Shown here in pieces: positions 6,461 to 12,807 of a stretch of DNA of 25,865 nucleotides. The notes under the pieces were generated by a model. That model was not told the DNA's origin. It was given only the letters and a program-made list of their open reading frames with translations, and did not search any database. Numbering within the stretch: the first letter of the stretch is position 1; each line of letters opens with the position of its first letter. Source of the DNA: Methylotenera sp. (GTDB lineage Bacteria > Pseudomonadota > Gammaproteobacteria > Burkholderiales > Methylophilaceae). The stretch lies in contig JAIYEJ010000321.1 of the NCBI GenBank assembly GCA_027487055.1, positions 1 through 25,865 on the forward strand. Reading direction: 5' to 3'. The position numbers and the translations under genes are program-made.

Positions 6461-7983
6461 TATTTTGCTCCCTTACCATCTAGGCTACAATTATCAAGGC
6501 CAGCTTGCACCAGTTCAGCCGCACGTATTACCGCTTTAGCTTTGTTTTGCGTCTCTTCCCATTCCGATTGCGGCACCGAATCTGCCACAATACCAGCACC
6601 TGCCTGCACGTAAAGTTTTTTGTTTTTAATCACAGCGGTTCTAATCGCAATCGCCACATCCATATCGCCATCAAAGCCTAAATACCCGACTGCGCCCGCG
6701 TAAATACCGCGTTTTGTGGGTTCTAATTCGTCAATAATCTCCATCGCCCTCACCTTAGGCGCGCCAGAAACAGTACCTGCAGGAAAGGTCGCTTTCAATA
6801 CATCAATGGCGTCCAAATTGGGCTTCAGTTTACCTTCCACATTACTCACAATATGCATCACGTGCGAATAGCGCTCTATCATCATATTGTCTGTGACTGT
6901 CACTGTGCCCGTTTGTGCGACGCGGCCCACATCATTGCGACCTAAATCCATTAATTGAACGTGTTCTGCACGCTCTTTTGGATCAGCCAGTAGTTCTTCT
7001 GCGAGCGCCAAATCAAGTTCGCGGGTTTTACCACGTGGCCGCGTTCCTGCGATAGGTCTAGAGGTCACAGTGCCTTCATCTAGGCGCACTAAAATCTCTG
7101 GTGAAGCTCCCACCACATGGTGATCACCCATATCGTAATAAAACATGTACGGCGAAGGGTTTAAACTACGCAACGCGCGATACAAAGACAATGGTGGCGC
7201 GTCAAAATCTTGCGACATGCGTTGACTTAGCACCACCTGCATAATATCGCCTTCTAGAATATAGCTTTGTGCTTTTTTAACTGCTGCTTTGAAGTTTTCT
7301 TCACCAAACTCTGAAATCGCTTGCGATTTTGGAATGGGTAAAGATTCAGGAATCTTTACTGTTGCACGCAATTTAGCAACCAGCGAATCTAAACGCGCTG
7401 TCGCATTGGCGTAAGCATTGGCATCGCTTGGGTCTGCATACACAATAAAATAAAGCTTGCCACTTAAGTTATCCACCACCGCAATTTCTTCAGACACCAT
7501 CAACAAAACATCTGGGGTGGCTATCAAATCTTTTTTGGCAACATCAGGCTTACTGATATTGGCAAAACGTTTTTCGATATATTGAATTGTCTCATAACCA
7601 AAATAGCCTGCTAATCCGCCTGTAAAGCGCGGCAGACCTTCGTAAGGCGGGGTTTTAAAGCGTGATTGAAATTGCTTTACAAAGTCTAGTGCATTGGTAT
7701 TTTCATGCGTTTCTAACACCTTGTCATCTTGTATCACTTCAACTTTAAAGCCATTTGCAACAATACGTGTTTTTGAAGGCAAGCCAATTATAGAGTAGCG
7801 ACCGAAACGTTCGCCACCTTGCACACTTTCGAGCAAATACGAAAATGGAACATTTGCGAGCTTAAGGTAAAGCGAGAGCGGTGTATCAAGATCTGCAAAA
7901 GTCTCTAACACCAATGGAATGCGGTTATAGCCCTTGGCGGCCAGTGCATTAAACTCAGTTTGGTTAATTGTTGTAAACATCAT
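6460..7983 (-). CDS. trpE: Anthranilate synthase component I
   Basis: Makes anthranilate from chorismate, the first committed step of tryptophan synthesis. The 507 residues include the LLES motif (50-53), which in studied enzymes is part of the tryptophan feedback site, and the chorismate-binding domain: SRPIAGTRPRGKTRELD, DLGRNDVGRVAQTGTV, FPAGTVSGAPKVRAMEIIDELEP, GIYAGAVGYLGFDG and VQAGAGIVADS. The first of two tandem ATGs (7983) is preferred because AGGAAG lies 7 bases upstream. The mRNA leader before it contains a Trp-rich short ORF and alternative hairpins, described separately, so expression is probably sensitive to charged tRNA(Trp) in addition to enzyme feedback. Confidence 0.97.
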   Translation of the reverse strand: MMFTTINQTEFNALAAKGYNRIPLVLETFADLDTPLSLYLKLANVPFSYLLESVQGGERFGRYSIIGLPSKTRIVANGFKVEVIQDDKVLETHENTNALDFVKQFQSRFKTPPYEGLPRFTGGLAGYFGYETIQYIEKRFANISKPDVAKKDLIATPDVLLMVSEEIAVVDNLSGKLYFIVYADPSDANAYANATARLDSLVAKLRATVKIPESLPIPKSQAISEFGEENFKAAVKKAQSYILEGDIMQVVLSQRMSQDFDAPPLSLYRALRSLNPSPYMFYYDMGDHHVVGASPEILVRLDEGTVTSRPIAGTRPRGKTRELDLALAEELLADPKERAEHVQLMDLGRNDVGRVAQTGTVTVTDNMMIERYSHVMHIVSNVEGKLKPNLDAIDVLKATFPAGTVSGAPKVRAMEIIDELEPTKRGIYAGAVGYLGFDGDMDVAIAIRTAVIKNKKLYVQAGAGIVADSVPQSEWEETQNKAKAVIRAAELVQAGLDNCSLDGKGAK

Positions 7984-7990
7984 GTTAAAA

Positions 7991-8121
7991 CTTCCTCATC
8001 ATTTTCTAAATAGTTGGGGCAGTTTCTCTACCCTATTCATTTGCCACAATCGGGCAAGCGCATGCTTAGCTTCGCCAAGAAAGACGCCAACTTAGAAAAT
8101 CATTTTTTAGAGAAATCATAT
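7991..8121 (-). promoter_or_regulatory. trp operon leader with alternative RNA structures
   Basis: Positions are on the plus strand; the RNA reads downward. After the leader peptide, helix 1:2 pairs GGCGAAGC (8076-8069) with GCUUGCC (8059-8053) with one bulge. Helix 2:3 pairs UUGCC (8057-8053) with GGCAA (8045-8041). The two share 8053-8057, so they exclude each other. A further stem, GGGUAG/CUGCCC (8033-8028 with 8022-8017), has a 5-base loop and one G-U pair. An outer helix joins 8087-8100 (codons for D-F-L-S-W) to 8001-8017: 9 pairs, one G-U, a 3-base bulge and 4 pairs. It ends 3 bases before the trpE GAGGAAG. No U-tract follows any stem, so a classic terminator is not seen. Regulation by ribosome position on the Trp codons is inferred. 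Confidence 0.65.
8066..8119 (-). CDS. trpL: trp leader peptide, 17 residues with two Trp
   Basis: The minus strand from ATG at 8119 reads MISLKNDFLSWRLSWRS and stops with TAA at 8068-8066. Two of 17 codons are TGG (8089-8087 and 8077-8075), within a repeated S-W-R unit. Trp is a rare residue, and this ORF lies in the 175-base gap directly before trpE. That position and composition are what is expected of an attenuation leader peptide. It has no clear Shine-Dalgarno; a TATAAA 8 bases before the ATG would put the transcript start about 2 bases upstream, so it may be translated from a nearly leaderless end. An in-frame stop at 8131-8129 excludes a longer form. The gene symbol is given by position and role. 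Confidence 0.72.
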   Translation of the reverse strand: MISLKNDFLSWRLSWRS

Positions 8122-8127
8122 GTTTAC

Positions 8128-8133
8128 TTTATA
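8128..8133 (-). promoter_or_regulatory. Candidate -10 box for the trp leader transcript
   Basis: TATAAA on the minus strand matches the -10 consensus at 5 of 6 bases and would start RNA near 8121, just before the leader-peptide ATG. No good -35 box is found 16-18 bases upstream, where the palindrome at 8150-8170 lies. The trp genes might also be read from rpe-gph. Confidence 0.35.
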
Positions 8134-8149
8134 AAAATTGAATGCTTTT

Positions 8150-8170
8150 TTGCTAGCTTTAATCTAGCAA
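8150..8170. repeat. 7-bp perfect inverted repeat at the gph stop / trp promoter
   Basis: TTGCTAG (8150-8156) and CTAGCAA (8164-8170) are exact inverted repeats separated by 7 bases, spanning the gph stop codon. On the minus strand the arm is followed by AAAAAA, not T, so it is not a standard terminator for gph. Its place just upstream of the trp leader -10 box suits a dimeric regulator site. The spacing differs from the CTAG-TTAA-CTAG core of enterobacterial TrpR operators. Confidence 0.4.
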
Positions 8171-8842
8171 TTCTATTAATTCAGTTAAATCATTAATGGT
8201 TGCATCTACTTGGCTTAAATCAATCGGCCTACCTTGATTATAGCCGTAAGGCACGGTAACTACAAAACAACCCGCGGCTTGCGCAGCCGCAATATCGGTT
8301 GCAGAGTCTCCTACCAGCATTGCCTCATACTCAGGCACAGCGAATTTTGCACAAATATGATGCAATTGTATAGGGTCGGGCTTCTTTTTATGCAAAGTAT
8401 CGCCACACACCACCATATCAAAAAAATCTGCCAAGCCACTTTTTTTTAAGAGTGGAAATGTAAACTCTTCTGGCTTATTGGTCACACAGGCAAGCTTCAA
8501 GCCCTTATTCCATATGGCCTGCAGGCCATCCACCACACCATCGTAAGGCTGACTTTTTGTCACATGATTAGTGTAATGCGCATAAAATAAAGGCTCAGCC
8601 TGCGCAAATAATTCGGCTTGTGGCTCGACACTTTTTTCGCCTGTTAAACAGCGCTTAATCAGACTTGTCGCTCCTTCACCTATATAACTTTCTACTTGAG
8701 CTATGGGCAGTGTTTGCATTCCTAAATCAGCTAACATCAAATTGACTGCCGTTGCGATTTCTGGCGCCGTATGCAACAAAGTGCCGTCAAGATCGAACAT
8801 GACGGCCTTAACTTTAAATTTAAAATCTTCAGTCGCTGCCAA
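8159..8842 (-). CDS. gph: Phosphoglycolate phosphatase (HAD superfamily)
   Basis: Dephosphorylates 2-phosphoglycolate, a product of DNA-end repair and of oxygenase reactions. The 227-residue HAD hydrolase has motif I FDLDGTLLHTAPEI (nucleophile D17, acid D19), motif II in CVTNKP, the motif III Lys in KKKPDP and motif IV VGDSATDIAAAQAAG. An alpha-helical cap lies between motifs I and II. The start is taken as TTG at 8842, three bases after the rpe stop, because the next ATG (8800) would begin at the D-x-D strand and delete the first beta strand. No strong ribosome binding site is seen, so the start is uncertain. It follows rpe, as in many proteobacteria where rpe, gph and trpE are neighbours. 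Other HAD substrates are possible. Confidence 0.88.
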   Translation of the reverse strand: MAATEDFKFKVKAVMFDLDGTLLHTAPEIATAVNLMLADLGMQTLPIAQVESYIGEGATSLIKRCLTGEKSVEPQAELFAQAEPLFYAHYTNHVTKSQPYDGVVDGLQAIWNKGLKLACVTNKPEEFTFPLLKKSGLADFFDMVVCGDTLHKKKPDPIQLHHICAKFAVPEYEAMLVGDSATDIAAAQAAGCFVVTVPYGYNQGRPIDLSQVDATINDLTELIELLD

Positions 8843-8845
8843 TTA

Positions 8846-9553
8846 CTATACAGTTGCCAAAGATGCGCGTATCTCCGCAACAATCGTGTTGTAACGGTTT
8901 TTATCAGTATCTAAACCTTTGGTGAAAATCGCATTGCCCGCCACAAATGTATCTGCACCCGCTTTAGCAATTTCTGCAATATTCATCGCGTTTACACCAC
9001 CATCAACTTCTAACCAAATTTCGCGACCAGTAGCTTTGGTGTACGCATCAATTTTTGCGCGCGCTAAACGTAACTTGTTTAAAGTTTCTGGAATAAATTT
9101 TTGACCGCCAAAACCAGGGTTCACTGACATCAACAACACCATATCTACTTTATCCATGACATGATCTAAATAATGCAAAGGCGTTGCTGGGTTAAATACC
9201 AGACCAGATTTACAGCCTAAATCGCGCACCATGCTTAGGCTACGGTCGATATGTTTAGAAGCTTCTGGGTGAAAAGTAATAATATTTGCACCTGCTTTAG
9301 CAAAGTCAGGAATAATGCGGTCAACTGGTTCAACCATTAAATGCACGTCAATAATGCCGCCCACTTTACCTGCGATTTCGCGAATCGATTCGCAGACCAA
9401 AGGACCAATGGTGAGGTTTGGTACATAATGGTTATCCATCACATCAAAGTGAACTAGGTCCGTGCCAGATGAAATCACATCATCAATTTCTTGACCAAGT
9501 TTTGCAAAATTTGCAGATAAAATACTTGGGGCAATTCTAAAAGTTTTACTCAT
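8846..9553 (-). CDS. rpe: Ribulose-phosphate 3-epimerase
   Basis: Interconverts ribulose 5-phosphate and xylulose 5-phosphate, used in the pentose-phosphate pathway and in regenerating the formaldehyde acceptor in ribulose-monophosphate methylotrophs. The 235-residue TIM barrel has the family marks: IAPSILSANFAKLG (7-20), LVHFDVMDNHYVPN with metal ligands H35 and D37, DVHLMVEP with H71, SVNPGFGGQ (143-151) and LEVDGGVN with D184. An AAGGA lies about 8 bases before the ATG. It is the first gene of the rpe-gph-trp unit and is divergent from hemA across 134 bases, which contain a perfect 12-bp palindrome (9582-9593) just upstream of the start. Confidence 0.96.
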   Translation of the reverse strand: MSKTFRIAPSILSANFAKLGQEIDDVISSGTDLVHFDVMDNHYVPNLTIGPLVCESIREIAGKVGGIIDVHLMVEPVDRIIPDFAKAGANIITFHPEASKHIDRSLSMVRDLGCKSGLVFNPATPLHYLDHVMDKVDMVLLMSVNPGFGGQKFIPETLNKLRLARAKIDAYTKATGREIWLEVDGGVNAMNIAEIAKAGADTFVAGNAIFTKGLDTDKNRYNTIVAEIRASLATV

Positions 9554-9581
9554 TACATTAGTCCTTAAGCAAGAAAGTCAG

Positions 9582-9593
9582 CTAAATATTTAG
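9582..9593. promoter_or_regulatory. 12-bp palindrome upstream of rpe
   Basis: CTAAATATTTAG is a perfect palindrome about 29 bases before the rpe start. Short AT-rich palindromes arise by chance, so a protein-binding role is only a possibility. Confidence 0.25.
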
Positions 9594-9630
9594 TTAAAAC
9601 GTTATTTTAGCGTACTTTTTTATTCTTTCC

Positions 9631-9652
9631 ACGCATCCTATGTGCGTTTTTT
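9631..9652 (+). terminator. Small hairpin with T-run upstream of hemA
   Basis: ACGCA (9631-9635) pairs with TGCGT (9643-9647) over a 7-base loop, and the T-run continues to 9652. It has the form of a weak intrinsic terminator on the plus strand, yet no plus-strand gene precedes it. The candidate hemA -10 box lies downstream of it, so it may simply shield hemA from read-through. Confidence 0.3.
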
Positions 9653-9672
9653 ATCTAATCGCTTCAAAGAGT

Positions 9673-9681
9673 TGGTAAAAT
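9673..9681 (+). promoter_or_regulatory. Extended -10 promoter element for a leaderless hemA mRNA
   Basis: TGGTAAAAT combines a TGn extension with TAAAAT (5 of 6 to consensus). Its last base is 7 before the A of the hemA ATG at 9688, so a normally spaced transcription start would be the start codon itself. No convincing -35 box is seen, which extended -10 promoters can tolerate. Confidence 0.4.
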
Positions 9682-9687
9682 AGCAAT

Positions 9688-10947
9688 ATGCAATTATTCA
9701 CTATCGGCGTTAATCACACGACTGCGCCCATTTCTATCCGCGAAAACGTGGCGTTTACCGACGCCAATTTACGACATGCGCTTGGCGACTTAACCGCCAA
9801 AAGCGCGGCAGAAGCTGCTATTTTATCGACATGTAACCGCACCGAGATTTACGCGCAATCTAATTCACCAGAATATATTGTCAATTGGCTTGCCGATTAC
9901 CATCGCTTAGATTTAAACAAAGTACAGCCTTACACTTACATGCTAAGCAACCAAGATGCAGTGAAACACGCTTTCCGCGTGGCTTCTGGCTTAGATAGTA
10001 TGGTACTGGGCGAGCCGCAAATTTTAGGGCAATTTAAGCAATCAGTAAAAATCGCGCAAGATGCGGGCACGCTGGGTACGATGTTACATAAGCTTTTTCA
10101 GCGCACGTTTGAAGTGGCTAAAGAAGTGCGCACCAACACTGACATTGGCGCAAACTCTATTTCGATGGCAGCAGCAGCTGTTAAATTAGCGCAACGTATT
10201 TTTGGAGATATCAGCGGGCAAAAAGTGTTGTTTATTGGTGCGGGCGAGATGATAGAGCTTTGTGCTGACCACTTTGCCGCGCAAAAACCAAAAAGTATGG
10301 CGATAGCCAACCGCACTTTGGAACGCGGTAACGATTTAGCTGAAAAAATTGGTGGCCTTGGTGTGAATACACAAGCGATATTGCTCAATGACTTACCTGA
10401 GCGCTTTGCAGAGTTTGATATTGTGATTACCAGTACCGCCAGCCAACTGCCGATTGTGGGCTTAGGCATGGTAGAGCGCGCGGTTAAAGCACGTAAACAC
10501 CGCCCAATTTTTATGGTTGATTTAGCAGTGCCTCGCGATATAGAACCAGAAGTGGCAGCATTGGATGATGTGTTTTTATATACCGTGGATGACCTAGCGC
10601 AGGTGGTGAATGACGGCATGGTGAATAGGCAAGAAGCGGCAGTAAATGCCGAAATGATTGTGCAAACGCGCGTGGATCATTTTATGCAGTGGCTGGCAAA
10701 ACGCGACGCAGTACCCACCATTAAAGCCTTGCGCGACCAAGCAGAAGCAACGCGCCAAGCCGAACTTACAAAAGCGATAAAACTGATACAAAAAGGTGAA
10801 GCGCCAGAAAAAGTGTTAGAAGCTTTAAGCAATGCGCTCACCAATAAATTTTTACATGCACCTAGCCACGCGCTTAATCAGGCACATGGCGATGAACATG
10901 CGAAATTAGAAAATATACTTAAACAACTCTATCAAATTAAAAACTAA
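9688..10947 (+). CDS. hemA: Glutamyl-tRNA reductase
   Basis: Reduces Glu-tRNA(Glu) to glutamate-1-semialdehyde, the first committed step of C5 tetrapyrrole synthesis. At 419 residues it matches the family length. The catalytic domain has GVNHTTAPISIRE (7-19) and the nucleophile C49 in LSTCNRTEIY. Next come GEPQILGQFK, the NADPH-binding domain with VLFIGAGEM, ANRTLERG and PIFMVDLAVPRDIEPEV, and a helical C-terminal dimerisation domain ending KLENILKQLYQIKN. No Shine-Dalgarno is obvious before the ATG, and a -10-like box sits 7 bases upstream, so a leaderless mRNA is possible. prfA follows after 17 bases, the common hemA-prfA-prmC arrangement. Confidence 0.97.
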   Translation: MQLFTIGVNHTTAPISIRENVAFTDANLRHALGDLTAKSAAEAAILSTCNRTEIYAQSNSPEYIVNWLADYHRLDLNKVQPYTYMLSNQDAVKHAFRVASGLDSMVLGEPQILGQFKQSVKIAQDAGTLGTMLHKLFQRTFEVAKEVRTNTDIGANSISMAAAAVKLAQRIFGDISGQKVLFIGAGEMIELCADHFAAQKPKSMAIANRTLERGNDLAEKIGGLGVNTQAILLNDLPERFAEFDIVITSTASQLPIVGLGMVERAVKARKHRPIFMVDLAVPRDIEPEVAALDDVFLYTVDDLAQVVNDGMVNRQEAAVNAEMIVQTRVDHFMQWLAKRDAVPTIKALRDQAEATRQAELTKAIKLIQKGEAPEKVLEALSNALTNKFLHAPSHALNQAHGDEHAKLENILKQLYQIKN

Positions 10948-10964
10948 TTAATGAAATCAACAGT

Positions 10965-12047
10965 ATGAAACAAAGTATGTTAAACAAACTCGCTAACCTA
11001 AGCGAACGTATGGATGAAATTGACCGTTTGATGGCTAGTGAGGGCATTACGGATAATATGGAAAATTACCTCAAACTCACGCGCGAGCATGCTGAAATCA
11101 CGCCTATCGTCGCGCAATATCGGGCTTATGTGCAAACCGAGGCTGATATGGCAGAAGCGCAAAAAATGCTTTCTGACCCTGAGATGAAAGAGTTTGCACA
11201 AGAAGAAATTGAAACCGCAAAAAATCGCCATGATGAAATTGATATTGAGCTTCAAAAACTTTTGCTTCCAAAAGACCCGAATGACGAAAAAAATATTATT
11301 TTAGAAATCCGCGCAGGTACAGGTGGTGATGAATCTGGCTTATTCGCTGGCGATTTATTTAGAATGTATTCACGCTATGCCGAGCGCCAACGTTGGAAGG
11401 TGGAAGTCTTGAGCGCCAACCAAGGTGAAGTGGGGGGCTACAAAGAAATTATCGCCAAAATTGAAGGCTATGGCGCTTATTCCAAAATGAAATTTGAATC
11501 TGGCGGACATAGAGTTCAGCGGGTTCCTGACACCGAAACGCAAGGCCGCATTCACACCAGCGCGTGCACGGTTGCGATTTTGCCTGAAGTAGATGAAGTG
11601 TCAGACGTGACCATTAACCCTGCAGATATTCGCATTGATACTTTCCGTGCGAGTGGTGCGGGCGGCCAACACATTAACAAAACCGATTCTGCCGTGCGAA
11701 TTACCCACGCCCCCACGGGCATTGTGGTGGAATGCCAAGATGGCCGTAGCCAACACGCCAACAAAGCGCAAGCCATGATGGTGCTGGCGGCACGCATTAA
11801 AGCCAAACAAGTGGATGAGCAAAATAGCAAAATTGCGAGCGAGCGCCGCAATTTAATTGGCTCTGGCGACCGTAGCGAACGCATCCGCACATACAACTAC
11901 CCGCAAGGCCGCATTACCGACCACCGCATCAACTTAACGCTCTACAAAATTGACGCTATTACCGAAGGTGATATGGATGAATTGATTGGTGCCTTGTCAA
12001 ACGAACATCAGGCAGATTTGCTGGCGAGTTTGGGTGAGGATAATTAA
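10965..12047 (+). CDS. prfA: Peptide chain release factor 1
   Basis: Recognises UAA and UAG stop codons and triggers peptide release on the ribosome. The 360 residues line up with the E. coli protein: the codon-reading tripeptide is PDT at 188-190 (PxT class, as for RF1), and the peptidyl-transferase motif GGQ is at 233-235 in GAGGQHINKTDSAVRITH. Q235 is the residue methylated by PrmC, encoded two genes downstream. SGDRSERIRTYNYPQGRITD is the conserved C-terminal signature. The start is taken at MKQSMLNKL, which parallels MKPSIVAKL of E. coli; a second ATG four codons on is less likely. The ribosome binding site is weak. Confidence 0.97.
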   Translation: MKQSMLNKLANLSERMDEIDRLMASEGITDNMENYLKLTREHAEITPIVAQYRAYVQTEADMAEAQKMLSDPEMKEFAQEEIETAKNRHDEIDIELQKLLLPKDPNDEKNIILEIRAGTGGDESGLFAGDLFRMYSRYAERQRWKVEVLSANQGEVGGYKEIIAKIEGYGAYSKMKFESGGHRVQRVPDTETQGRIHTSACTVAILPEVDEVSDVTINPADIRIDTFRASGAGGQHINKTDSAVRITHAPTGIVVECQDGRSQHANKAQAMMVLAARIKAKQVDEQNSKIASERRNLIGSGDRSERIRTYNYPQGRITDHRINLTLYKIDAITEGDMDELIGALSNEHQADLLASLGEDN

Positions 12048-12066
12048 TTAATGTTAAAACGCTAAT

Positions 12067-12768
12067 ATGAAAAATAAATTAAGTCGAATCTATTTTACAT
12101 TTCTATTGCTTCTAACAAACTTTAACGTCTTTGCTACTGATTTAGATGATGCCAAATCAATTTACGATGCTGGCTATAACCAACAAATCAGTGGCAAACT
12201 TGAGAATTCAATATCACATTATGACGAACTTATTAAACGTTTTGGATCGTCACGAAATGCTGAAGTACAAGTAAAGGTAGCTTATGCTTTAATTCAAAAA
12301 AGCTTAGTACTACTTAATAAAAATGAACTTGATGCAGCTTTGTCTTGCGAAAAGGAAATAATCAGTAGATTTGAAAACTCCCAAGATATTCGCTTGAATA
12401 ATTTAGTTTCTAGCGCCATCGGGGGCATAGGTGTAATTTTATACAGTCAAAACAAGCTTGATGATGCAATCATTTATTTGGATATGTCTATTTCAAAAAA
12501 CAGAGAAACTATCAAATTGTTGAATAAAAGTATTGAAGCATCATCCCCACCAATTCTTTTGCACACAACCCCAGATTATCAAATTTCTTTCAATCTAGTA
12601 TTAAAAGGTAAAATCTATAGCGAACAAAAGAAGCATGTTCTAGCCATTTCAAGTTTTGATGATGTGATTAAAGAGTTTTCAGCTTCACCTGATTTAAATG
12701 TACATGATGTAGTTAAATTAGCGAAAACTTTAAAAGAACAAGAGTTAGAAATTAAAGCCGTCATATAA
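12067..12768 (+). CDS. Exported TPR-like protein of unknown function
   Basis: A 233-residue protein with a clear signal peptide (positively charged MKNKLSR, then IYFTFLLLLTNFNVFA, cleavage likely near residue 23). The mature part is made of paired amphipathic helices with TPR-like spacing: DAKSIYDAGYNQQISGKLENSISHYDELIKRF, NELDAALSCEKEIISRF, NKLDDAIIYLDMSISKN and KKHVLAISSFDDVIKEF. It is therefore probably a periplasmic protein-protein interaction module. It interrupts the usual prfA-prmC adjacency. Its base composition is visibly AT-rich (about 32% GC in 12301-12360, against about 62% in 11701-11760 of prfA), suggesting a recently acquired or fast-evolving gene. No catalytic motif is seen and no specific function can be assigned. 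Confidence 0.75.
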   Translation: MKNKLSRIYFTFLLLLTNFNVFATDLDDAKSIYDAGYNQQISGKLENSISHYDELIKRFGSSRNAEVQVKVAYALIQKSLVLLNKNELDAALSCEKEIISRFENSQDIRLNNLVSSAIGGIGVILYSQNKLDDAIIYLDMSISKNRETIKLLNKSIEASSPPILLHTTPDYQISFNLVLKGKIYSEQKKHVLAISSFDDVIKEFSASPDLNVHDVVKLAKTLKEQELEIKAVI

Positions 12769-12783
12769 GGCGAGCAAATTTAT

Positions 12784-12807
12784 ATGTTTTGTCTCCCTAT
12801 CAATTAA
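12784..12807 (+). other. Seven-codon ORF ending directly before the prmC start
   Basis: ATG at 12784 opens MFCLPIN, followed by TAA, then at once the prmC ATG (TAAATG). AAGGCGAG at about 12767-12774 is spaced as a ribosome binding site for this mini-ORF, while prmC itself has none. It may deliver ribosomes to prmC by termination-reinitiation. It could also be chance. Confidence 0.3.

Noticed and set aside
8017..8033. The GGGUAG/CUGCCC stem as a classic trp attenuator terminator
   Set aside because: The stem is good, but it is followed by CCAACUAUUUAG and not by a U-tract, so I do not call it an intrinsic terminator.
8150..8170. TrpR operator
   Set aside because: CTAG half-sites are present but separated by 7 instead of 4 bases, and TrpR is not expected in most betaproteobacteria; kept only as an unspecified dyad.
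8014..8196. 60-codon plus-strand frame across the trp leader
   Set aside because: Its product is AT-driven and hydrophobic without signals, and the same bases are better explained by the minus-strand Trp leader and the gph end.
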